Shown here: positions 1 through 4,763 of the stretch, piece by piece
Position numbering within the stretch: the stretch's first letter is position 1
Layout: every line of letters begins with the position of its first letter
NCBI GenBank assembly: GCA_021841725.1
Contig: JAKCEC010000099.1
Coordinates: 1-5,490 of the forward strand
Source of the DNA: Actinomycetes bacterium
GTDB lineage: Bacteria > Actinomycetota > Acidimicrobiia > Acidimicrobiales > RAAP-2
Direction of reading: 5' to 3'
DNA: 5,490 nt
The notes under the pieces: model-generated
Told to the model about the DNA's origin: nothing
What the model saw: the letters and a program-made list of their open reading frames with translations, nothing else
Databases searched by the model: none
Translations under genes and position numbers: made by a program

Positions 1-797
1 ACCCCGAGGATGCCCTCTCCCTGGCCCTCGCCCTGTGGGGACTGCTGGCCGTTCGGTCGGCGTCCTGGTTTCGAGTAGGGGCGTATTTCGGTCTCGCGAT
101 TCTGGTGCAACCCCTGGTTCTGTTGATCGTGCCCATCATCGTCGCACTCGTGCCGGTGCGTCGCTGGCCCCTGCTGGGCGTTGAGATGATCGTGCCTACC
201 GTGGTCGCGCTGCTGCCCCCCCTCATCCAGGAGTGGAAGCCCACCACGCGGATCCTGCTGCGACAGCCGAACTTCGTCGCGCCAAATCACGCCACGCCCT
301 GGGAGTTGCTCGCGCCCGTGATATCGCCCGCCCACGTCCGACGGGTGCCCATGCTCGATCACGTCAAACTGCCCGATGGGCACTATCACGCCATCGAGAA
401 GATCATCACGGTCCACACGATGCCCGTGGTGGCGGCGGGTCCCGGACGACTGGTGGCTCTCCTCGCCGCGGCGGCGATCGGTCTGGTGGTCAAGTTTCGC
501 CGCCCCGCGTGGCCCGTCGTAGTCTGGCTGGCCGCGCTCGCCCTGACGCTTCGGTGCGTCTTCGAACCGGTCATGGTCCCGTACTACCTCGTCCCGGGAT
601 TCGCCCTGGCGCTCCTCGTCGCCGCGCTGCGCCGACCCTTGTATTTCTGGATAACCACCCTCGCCGTGGCCGTCGGATCCTGGTGGAGTTACTTTCACGT
701 GAGTCCGTGGACCTACTACGTCGCGATGATGGTGCCGTTGACCCTCGCGCTCGCGAGTTCGTGGCCGTCGGGGTCGACGAGCCCGTCAGCGCCTTGA
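1..797 (+). CDS. GT-C type membrane glycosyltransferase-like protein (GT87/DUF2029-like), 5' partial
   Basis: This is the C-terminal 264 residues of a polytopic membrane protein. The frame is open from the first complete codon at base 3, so the true start lies left of the window and the GTG at 105 is internal. About eight hydrophobic stretches can be seen, near visible residues 4-17, 26-52, 57-75, 144-164, 171-187, 193-209, 213-230 and 236-252. A long polar loop between the third and fourth carries the APNHATPWELLAP stretch. The visible start, PEDALSLALALWGLL, resembles the GHPE(D/E)-ALALAL motif that I associate with actinobacterial GT87/DUF2029-like enzymes. These are thought to move sugars from polyprenyl-phosphate donors to acceptors outside the membrane. 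RCVFEPVMVPYY also looks family-typical. The catalytic Asp/Glu region expected near the N-terminus is not in view, so the activity is inferred. The gene converges on yaaA and its last 12 bp overlap it. Another polytopic transferase remains possible. Confidence 0.6.
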   Translation, partial: PEDALSLALALWGLLAVRSASWFRVGAYFGLAILVQPLVLLIVPIIVALVPVRRWPLLGVEMIVPTVVALLPPLIQEWKPTTRILLRQPNFVAPNHATPWELLAPVISPAHVRRVPMLDHVKLPDGHYHAIEKIITVHTMPVVAAGPGRLVALLAAAAIGLVVKFRRPAWPVVVWLAALALTLRCVFEPVMVPYYLVPGFALALLVAALRRPLYFWITTLAVAVGSWWSYFHVSPWTYYVAMMVPLTLALASSWPSGSTSPSAP

Positions 798-1577
798 ACG
801 GCGCACGGCGGGTGTCTCGACGTCGTCACCCCGGTCTCGTCGCGGGGCGCGCACGACGTACTGATCGTGACGACGGGTCCCGCGCCAGCCGCGCCAACGG
901 AAACCCTCGATCGACTCGACCCCCTCGTGCAATACGTGGCGCGCCACCACCCCCTTGACCGCCTTCGCGTCGTGGCCCGCGACGCCCTCGCCGTCGTGAC
1001 GCACGAAGGAGACGGTGACGAGGCGCCGCGCGCGCCCGAGATCCGGGCCGAGGACCGCGGCGTGCTCGCGGGGCAGGAAACTGACGACCCCGGCGTCGGT
1101 CACGTCCTCCAGGACCGGCGAGAGCGCCGCGCGCCAGAACTTCGACACGCTCCCGAGTCCGACCAGGCTGACCTTCATCGTCAAGCGATAGTCGGCGACG
1201 GGGTCGGTGCCCCTCGTGAGACCGTAGACCCCGGAGGGGATGAGGATCCGCCGGCGCCGGTGCGGTGACAGCGAGGCGGGGTCGAGGTGCGACCACACGA
1301 CGCCGTTGTAGCGTCGCCAGGCCGGTAGCACGGGTGCCGTTTCGTCGATCAACTCTCGCGTGGCGGCGAGGGCGCGCTCGAGGTGGGCGCCGCGCGCGTT
1401 CAGCACGTGGCTGATCCGATCGTTCGACGCGCCCGCCAACGTCGCGGCCAACGCGTCGCGCACCGCCTCGCGCGGCGACGCCAGCGCAGAATCGAAGAAA
1501 CCCGGGGCCGCCTCACGGCGACCACCGGGTTCCTTGGACTCCGAGGGGGGTAGCAGAATATAGGGGGATCTGCTCAC
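786..1577 (-). CDS. yaaA: YaaA/DUF328 (UPF0246) family peroxide-stress protein
   Basis: The 263-residue product matches the usual length of about 250-260 residues for the DUF328 family. Recognisable motifs in order are LLPPSESK (8-15), RRYNGVVW (88-95), PSGVYGL then DPVADYRLTMK (114-120 and 125-135, the family YRLEMG block), SKFWR (145-149), and a basic GHDAKAVKGVVARHVL helix (201-216). E. coli YaaA belongs to the OxyR regulon, limits Fenton-type damage during peroxide stress, and binds DNA. By homology this is a cytoplasmic protein with a related role. The segment usually reading NLAS near residue 165 is VVSFLPREHA here, so that block is divergent. The start is GTG (1577-1575) with no clear Shine-Dalgarno, but TACCGT lies 6 nt upstream. 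The gene sits 18 bp after the HicA-like gene, so co-transcription is likely. Its last 12 bp overlap the convergent glycosyltransferase gene. The family call is firm; the physiological role is inferred. Confidence 0.87.
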   Translation of the reverse strand: MSRSPYILLPPSESKEPGGRREAAPGFFDSALASPREAVRDALAATLAGASNDRISHVLNARGAHLERALAATRELIDETAPVLPAWRRYNGVVWSHLDPASLSPHRRRRILIPSGVYGLTRGTDPVADYRLTMKVSLVGLGSVSKFWRAALSPVLEDVTDAGVVSFLPREHAAVLGPDLGRARRLVTVSFVRHDGEGVAGHDAKAVKGVVARHVLHEGVESIEGFRWRGWRGTRRHDQYVVRAPRRDRGDDVETPAVRRSRR

Positions 1578-1583
1578 GCACCC

Positions 1584-1589
1584 ACGGTA
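1584..1589 (-). promoter_or_regulatory. Candidate -10 element (TACCGT) of yaaA
   Basis: TACCGT on the minus strand ends 6 nt before the GTG start of yaaA, which itself lacks a ribosome-binding site. It fits TAnnnT and a leaderless start. It lies inside the 18-bp gap after the HicA-like gene, so it would be a secondary promoter within the run. No -35 match was found. Confidence 0.3.
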
Positions 1590-1595
1590 GTGGCG

Positions 1596-1871
1596 CTAGG
1601 CGGCCAATTGACTCGCGCTGAGCCCAACGGTCTCGAGAAAGTGTCGGACCTTGATGACCTGGTCCTCGGTGAGGTCTCGCGTCCTCGTCGAGCCGAAGGA
1701 GATGGTCTCACCCTCTACCGTCACGGCCCAGTTGCCGCGGTGCGTCTCGTGAACTTCTCCGATGCGACCGAGTAATGCGCACACGTCAATCCACTGGATG
1801 TTGTGGTTCAACGGGTGCCCGAACAACTTCTGGGCGGTAATGCGGTGGTGGTGGTCCAACTTGATCGACAT
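1596..1871 (-). CDS. Conserved actinobacterial small protein, HicA/YcfA-like fold suspected
   Basis: This 91-residue soluble protein opens with MSIKLDHHHRITAQK. It continues with a FGHPLNHNIQWIDVCALL helix block (17-34), a strand-rich middle (GNWAVTVEGETISF, 46-59), and a C-terminal helix (EDQVIKVRHFLETVGL). The pattern H-P-x4-N-I-x-W plus a 'GxVxExxxGxxxVTV' core is one I recognise from small conserved actinobacterial proteins, sometimes described as HicA-like. HicA toxins are mRNA interferases with a double-stranded-RNA-binding-like fold and a catalytic His. No HicB antitoxin gene is adjacent, so a toxin role is not supported here. The start is ATG at 1871, preceded by the strongest ribosome-binding site in this run (aaaggggg, 7 nt spacing). 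It follows the RNA methyltransferase by 58 bp and precedes yaaA by 18 bp. The gene is real with high confidence; its function is unknown. Confidence 0.78.
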   Translation of the reverse strand: MSIKLDHHHRITAQKLFGHPLNHNIQWIDVCALLGRIGEVHETHRGNWAVTVEGETISFGSTRTRDLTEDQVIKVRHFLETVGLSASQLAA

Positions 1872-1878
1872 TTGTCAA

Positions 1879-1886
1879 CCCCCTTT
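1879..1886 (-). promoter_or_regulatory. Strong ribosome-binding site of the HicA-like gene
   Basis: Read on the minus strand this is aaaggggg, ending 7 nt before the ATG at 1871. It is the clearest Shine-Dalgarno-like site among the minus-strand genes, and it confirms the start. Confidence 0.6.
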
Positions 1887-1929
1887 GTGACGACGAAACG
1901 ATTCCGTCCCCACCTGCACTTTCCACCTT

Positions 1930-3144
1930 CTAGGCGCTCAAGTCAAGGACGGCGACCAACTCCACGTGCTCGGTCATGGGAAAGGCGTCAAATACTCGCA
2001 GGTCACCCAGGCGGTAGCCCCCCGCGAGCAGCGTCTTCACGTCGCGCGCGAAGGTGGCGGCGTCGCAACTCACGTACACCAGGCGCCGCGGCGCCCGCCG
2101 GACGAGGGCCGCGGCCACCCCCTTGGCCAGCCCGCTGCGGGGCGGGTCGAGCACGACCACGTCACCCGCGGACACCGCGTCGTTGATCGCACGCGGCGTG
2201 ACCGACCACTCGCGCACGCGCAGCTGACTCAGTCCGTCGGCGTTGTGGCGCGCGTCGCGCACCGCGTAGGGTGACGATTCGACGGCGACCACCCGGCCGG
2301 TGTGACCGACCCGACGCGCGAGCGGGATCGAGAACAGTCCGACGCCGCTGAAGAGGTCCACGACGTGGTCGCCCGCCGACACGTCGGTGAGCTCCAGGAC
2401 CGCGCGCAACAGGACGTCGGGCGCGTCGCGGTGCGACTGCCAGAACGAGCGCGGCGACACGTCGAAGTAGTGGCCCTGCACCGCGACGCGCGAGCGCGTG
2501 GCGGGTTCGAGAGGTTCGCCAAAGAGCGTGGTGAGTTCGAAGAGGGACCCCCGATCGGTCTGACGACGCACCAGGGCGAAGGGCTGGCCGTCACCGATGG
2601 CGCGCAACTCCACCTCCTCGGCGTGGGGCCACGGCGTGGCGAAGGCGTCCGAAAATCGTTCGTCGGCCACCTGACACGACGCAATGGTCACGACGTCGTT
2701 GCTGCGCGACTGACGCAGGCCGAGCGCGCCGCGCTCGTCCACGCCACAGCGCAGTCGGGTACGGGTGTGCGCGTCGTGCGAGAGGGGGGTCACCGACACC
2801 GCTCGCGCGACCCCGGCGATGCGCTGCAGGTGCTCGCTCACCAGGGTCGCCTTCCAGTCGAGTTGGGCCGCCAGTGACGCGTGCTGGAAGTCGCACCCGC
2901 CGCAGCCGCCGGGCCGGGCGTAGTAGCACGGGGGGGCCACCCGCTCGGGGCTCGCCTCCAGGACCTGGACCGCGTCCGCCCGGGCGATTTTGGCGGTCTC
3001 CTCGCGCAGGACGACCCGCACGAGTTCACCCGGGAGACTGTGACGCACGAAGACGACCCGACCGTCGCTCAGGTGCGCCACGCCACCGCCGGCGGCCGGT
3101 CGTTCGATGCGCACACTCTCGAGGTCGGAAACGGGGTTACTCAC
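1930..3144 (-). CDS. TRAM-domain class I SAM-dependent RNA (uracil-5-)-methyltransferase, RlmD/TrmA family
   Basis: This complete 404-residue enzyme transfers a methyl group from SAM to C5 of a uridine in 23S rRNA or tRNA. Domains in order: an N-terminal TRAM RNA-binding barrel (about 8-63); a [4Fe-4S] site formed by C73, C81, C84 and probably C157 (APPC-x7-CGGC, then IASC); a central RNA-recognition part ending in SFWQ (233-236); and a Rossmann methyltransferase domain. That domain shows the SAM loop DLFSGVG (263-269), the uracil-binding DPPRSG (333-338), the catalytic nucleophile C360 in YVSCD, and the general base E395 in EHVELVAVL. All key residues are present, so it should be active. Which uridine it modifies (such as 23S U747 or U1939, or tRNA U54) cannot be told from the sequence, so no specific symbol is given. 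The start is GTG with only a poor ribosome-binding site. It lies 9 bp behind the amidotransferase stop codon, which indicates an operon. Confidence 0.94.
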   Translation of the reverse strand: MSNPVSDLESVRIERPAAGGGVAHLSDGRVVFVRHSLPGELVRVVLREETAKIARADAVQVLEASPERVAPPCYYARPGGCGGCDFQHASLAAQLDWKATLVSEHLQRIAGVARAVSVTPLSHDAHTRTRLRCGVDERGALGLRQSRSNDVVTIASCQVADERFSDAFATPWPHAEEVELRAIGDGQPFALVRRQTDRGSLFELTTLFGEPLEPATRSRVAVQGHYFDVSPRSFWQSHRDAPDVLLRAVLELTDVSAGDHVVDLFSGVGLFSIPLARRVGHTGRVVAVESSPYAVRDARHNADGLSQLRVREWSVTPRAINDAVSAGDVVVLDPPRSGLAKGVAAALVRRAPRRLVYVSCDAATFARDVKTLLAGGYRLGDLRVFDAFPMTEHVELVAVLDLSA

Positions 3145-3150
3145 CCATCC

Positions 3151-3156
3151 AGCCTA
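3151..3156 (-). promoter_or_regulatory. Candidate -10 element (TAGGCT) of the RNA methyltransferase gene
   Basis: TAGGCT on the minus strand ends 6 nt before the GTG of the methyltransferase gene. Its TAG is also the stop codon of the amidotransferase gene, so the match to TAnnnT is partly forced and should be weighed less than the other cases. Confidence 0.2.
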
Positions 3157-3858
3157 CTGAAGGCGCTCAGGGTCGAACGTGGGGTGAACGTTCGCGTGAC
3201 GCACGAACAGCCCGACCAGTCGGTCGGCGCGTGCGCGCGCCCCCGGGGCCTCGCGCGCGGTCTCGGCTAACAGTTCATCAACGTCGTGACCGAACGCGCG
3301 CGCGTCCTCGTCGTCGGCGTCGAGCCAGTCGCGCAACTGCACCTCGTCGATCTCGGGGTGGAATTGCACGCCCACGTTGCGGCCGTAGGCGAAGGCTTGC
3401 GTCGCGCGTTCGTTCGAGGCCCAGAGCACCGCGCCGGCGGGCAGGGCCATGCGATCGAAGTGGAATTCGAACCACGGTCCGGCGTCGAGGTCCACGCCGG
3501 GCGCGGGGTCGATGAGGTACCACCCGATCTCGGGTTCGGGCGCACGCGACACGTCCCCGCCGTGAAAGAGGCACAGCGCCTGGGCCCCGAAACAGATCCC
3601 CAGGACGGGGACGCCCAGCTCACCCGCGCGCGCGATCACCGCGAGCTCGCGCGAGAACCACGCCCGCTGCACGTCGCGGTCGTAGACCGCGCTGGTCGAA
3701 CCGAGGATGAGCAGCGCGTCGTAGCCGTCGGGGTCGGGTGCGGGCGACGCCTCATTGACCATCACCACGTCGAGGGAGTAGCCCCGCGCGACGAAGGCCT
3801 CCCCCACCAGTCCGGGGTGATCTTCGTCGTGGTGGCGCAAGACGAGGACGCGCGCCAT
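3154..3858 (-). CDS. Class I glutamine amidotransferase (GATase1), GMP-synthase-like stand-alone type
   Basis: The 234-residue protein has a complete class I glutaminase triad: nucleophile C89 in GICFGAQ, and H167 and E169 in GVQFHPEID. The earlier ILGSTSAVYD segment (51-60) corresponds to the GGP/GGS oxyanion-region strand of the family. The fold therefore should hydrolyse glutamine, or a gamma-glutamyl compound, in the cytoplasm. No synthase domain is fused, so this is either a partner subunit or a stand-alone amidotransferase such as the GMP-synthase-like or gamma-glutamyl hydrolase types; the substrate is unknown. The C-terminal 50 residues are helical and rich in Asp, Glu and Arg. The start is ATG at 3858, without a clear ribosome-binding site. 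It is the upstream partner of the RNA methyltransferase gene (9 bp gap) and follows the DUF3039 gene by 60 bp. The pairing with an RNA modification enzyme may be only operonic. Confidence 0.9.
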   Translation of the reverse strand: MARVLVLRHHDEDHPGLVGEAFVARGYSLDVVMVNEASPAPDPDGYDALLILGSTSAVYDRDVQRAWFSRELAVIARAGELGVPVLGICFGAQALCLFHGGDVSRAPEPEIGWYLIDPAPGVDLDAGPWFEFHFDRMALPAGAVLWASNERATQAFAYGRNVGVQFHPEIDEVQLRDWLDADDEDARAFGHDVDELLAETAREAPGARARADRLVGLFVRHANVHPTFDPERLQ

Positions 3859-3918
3859 CAGTGACGACCGTCGTCGCGGGGCCGCGCTGACGCGGCGAGC
3901 GCGCGCGGTCCCCGGACG
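3859..3918 (-). other. 60-bp gap with GC-rich hairpin and a dyad
   Basis: The gap between the DUF3039 and amidotransferase genes holds a perfect 6-bp stem with a tetraloop (GCCGCG-CTGA-CGCGGC, 3881-3896). It also holds a 6-bp dyad with a 1-nt centre (GACGAC-C-GTCGTC, 3863-3875) just before the amidotransferase start. No T-run follows, so an ordinary intrinsic terminator is unlikely. In DNA this GC-rich, short dyads arise by chance. Confidence 0.3.
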
Positions 3919-4203
3919 CTACGCACCCGGCAGGGACCAGCCCATGCCCTCGGCGATCTCGCGACACGTGGGGCACAGGGGGTACTTTTGCGGGTCGCGG
4001 CCGGGCACCCAGACTTTGCCGCAGAGGGCGGTGACCGGCGAGGAGTTGATGATCCCCTCCACCACCGAGTTGCCCAGCGGCACGAAATCACCCTTCTTCG
4101 GGGTGTACCCCTCGAGGACGATGTGGGTGAAACGCTCGTGGTCGCCCTCGTCAATCTGCGGCTGCGAGGTGACCCGCAGCTCGTGGTCCAGTTGCGTACT
4201 CAC
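3919..4203 (-). CDS. DUF3039 domain-containing protein, Cys-motif, probable metal binding
   Basis: This 94-residue protein carries the DUF3039 signature blocks GDHERFTHIV (20-29) and ALCGKVWVPGRDPQKYPLCPTC (59-80, with C61, C77 and C80). The three cysteines could form most of a zinc site, perhaps completed by H22 or H27. The family is actinobacterial and has no known biochemical role. Compared with my memory of family members, the stretch between the two blocks (about residues 31-50, with TPKKGDFVPLGNS) is longer. The N-terminus MSTQLDHELRVTSQ also looks unusual. The start is GTG. Upstream there is no ribosome-binding site at a usable distance, but TACAGT lies 7 nt before GTG. This is the first gene of the minus-strand run and is divergent, across 35 bp, from the small CxxC protein gene. 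Confidence 0.85.
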   Translation of the reverse strand: MSTQLDHELRVTSQPQIDEGDHERFTHIVLEGYTPKKGDFVPLGNSVVEGIINSSPVTALCGKVWVPGRDPQKYPLCPTCREIAEGMGWSLPGA

Positions 4204-4238
4204 CCCGTTAACTGTACCGCCCGCTAGGTTCGGGGGCG
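4204..4238. promoter_or_regulatory. Divergent promoter region with back-to-back -10-like elements
   Basis: Only 35 bp separate two divergent start codons. On the minus strand, TACAGT (4216-4211) stands 7 nt before the GTG of the DUF3039 gene. On the plus strand, TAGGTT (4225-4230) stands 8 nt before the ATG of the 73-aa gene. Both fit the actinobacterial TAnnnT -10 consensus. Both would place the transcription start at or within about 2 nt of the start codon, giving leaderless or nearly leaderless mRNAs. The G-runs next to each start codon are too close to act as normal ribosome-binding sites. No good -35 hexamer is visible on either strand. If both are real, the two polymerase footprints would overlap and firing would be mutually exclusive. 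Confidence 0.45.
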
Positions 4239-4460
4239 ATGAAACAGCGCCGCCGCCGACCCGCCATCGCCACGCGTCCCCTGGGCAACGTCGCCGGTCA
4301 CTTCACCAAGGAGGGTGGCGCCAAGAAGCGCTACCGCACCGAGGCCGAGGCCCGTAGCGCGGCCCAGCTGGCCTGGACGCTCAACGGGGTGGACCTGTCG
4401 TCGTACCGTTGCGAACACTGTCACCAGTGGCACATCGGCAAGAGATTTCGCGAGGATTAG
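4239..4460 (+). CDS. Small Arg-rich protein with single CxxC-x3-H zinc-knuckle-like motif, uncharacterised
   Basis: The 73-residue protein begins MKQRRRRPAIATRP, a strongly basic and probably flexible tail. It continues with a predicted helix (YRTEAEARSAAQLAWTLNG, 32-50) and ends in YRCEHCHQWHIGKR (57-69). C58, C61 and H65, with H60 or H62 as possible further ligands, could hold one zinc ion. A similar 'YRCxxCxxWHxG' ending occurs in short actinobacterial and phage proteins I have seen, but I know of no assigned function; nucleic-acid binding would fit the charge. ATG at 4239 is the natural start, with TAGGTT 8 nt upstream. The gene is followed after 53 bp by the RAM-domain gene on the same strand. 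Confidence 0.75.
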   Translation: MKQRRRRPAIATRPLGNVAGHFTKEGGAKKRYRTEAEARSAAQLAWTLNGVDLSSYRCEHCHQWHIGKRFRED

Positions 4461-4501
4461 CGCCCCGCGCGCTGAGGGGGCAAGATAGGGGGAGTCGAAG
4501 T

Positions 4502-4507
4502 GAAAGG
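4502..4507 (+). promoter_or_regulatory. Ribosome-binding site fixing the start of the RAM-domain gene
   Basis: The purine block gaaagg ends 6 nt before the ATG at 4514. It supports this start over the upstream in-frame ATG at 4409, which lies inside the previous gene and would add residues with no resemblance to the RAM family. Confidence 0.6.
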
Positions 4508-4513
4508 TATCCC

Positions 4514-4750
4514 ATGTCGGTGCAGGCGTACATCTTGATTCAGTCCGAAATTGGCTCGAGCGAATCGGTCGTCCTGGCCACCCGCGCGGTGCCGGGCGTC
4601 GTCGAAGCCTTCGAGGTCACGGGACCCTACGACGTCATCGTGCGCTGCGGCGCCGACAGCGTGGACGACCTGGGTAAGTTCATCGTGGGCGCCATCCAGA
4701 AGGTCCCCGGCATCACCCGGACCCTCACCTGCCCCATCGTCAACATCTAG
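4514..4750 (+). CDS. Stand-alone Lrp/AsnC ligand-binding (RAM) domain protein
   Basis: The 78-residue product is a bare Lrp/AsnC C-terminal domain with the beta-alpha-beta-beta-alpha-beta order. Strand VQAYILIQSEIG (3-14), helix 15-25 (including ESVVLATRA), and AVPGVVEAFEVTGPYDVIVRC (25-45), which contains the VPGV...TGxYD signature, are followed by helix DDLGKFIVGAIQKVPG (51-66) and a last strand RTLTCPIVNI. No helix-turn-helix precedes it, so it cannot bind DNA by itself. Stand-alone RAM proteins form oligomers that bind amino acids or related small molecules and may mix with full-length Lrp regulators. The start at 4514 is chosen because of the gaaagg ribosome-binding site and because the family domain begins exactly there. 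It converges on the acyl-CoA dehydrogenase gene with a 13-bp gap. The ligand is unknown. Confidence 0.9.
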   Translation: MSVQAYILIQSEIGSSESVVLATRAVPGVVEAFEVTGPYDVIVRCGADSVDDLGKFIVGAIQKVPGITRTLTCPIVNI

Positions 4751-4760
4751 GGCGTCGCCC
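4750..4760. terminator. Short palindrome in the convergent gap, possible weak bidirectional terminator
   Basis: GGGCGTCGCCC is a perfect odd-centred palindrome that fills most of the 13-bp gap between the convergent RAM and acyl-CoA dehydrogenase genes. As RNA it could form only a 4-bp stem with a triloop, and there is no U-run. Its position is suggestive, but the structure is weak. Confidence 0.2.
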
Positions 4761-4763
4761 GAC

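Noticed and set aside
105..107. GTG as start of the membrane protein
   Set aside because: The frame is open leftwards to base 3 and encodes the family-like PEDALSLALALW stretch, so this GTG is an internal Val codon.
233..958. Plus-strand 241-codon Arg/Pro-rich frame
   Set aside because: It is the wrong frame across the membrane protein gene and runs into yaaA. Low-complexity Arg/Gly/Pro content marks it as a shadow.
1596..1871. Toxin-antitoxin module based on the HicA-like gene
   Set aside because: No HicB-like or other antitoxin gene is adjacent. The neighbours are a methyltransferase and yaaA, and similar small proteins are common single genes in actinobacteria.
1873..1878. Perfect TTGACA on the minus strand before the HicA-like gene
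   Set aside because: It lies between the ribosome-binding site and the ATG, and no -10 box is found about 17 bp further on inside the gene. It is probably chance.
1872..1929. Possible terminator or promoter in the 58-bp gap after the methyltransferase gene
   Set aside because: Only a weak 4-bp stem (GACG/CGTC) and no T-run or TAnnnT at a useful place were seen. Only the ribosome-binding site is supported.
2302..2877. Plus-strand 191-codon open frame
   Set aside because: It lies fully antisense to the RNA methyltransferase gene, which has every family motif. The composition is Arg/Val/Glu-rich, as expected of a GC-rich shadow frame.
3286..3864. Plus-strand 192-codon open frame
   Set aside because: It mirrors the glutamine amidotransferase gene with an intact catalytic triad. 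No family resemblance and no ribosome-binding site.
4409..4411. Upstream ATG as start of the RAM-domain gene
   Set aside because: It lies inside the preceding gene, would add 35 unrelated residues, and has no ribosome-binding site. ATG 4514 has gaaagg at the right distance.
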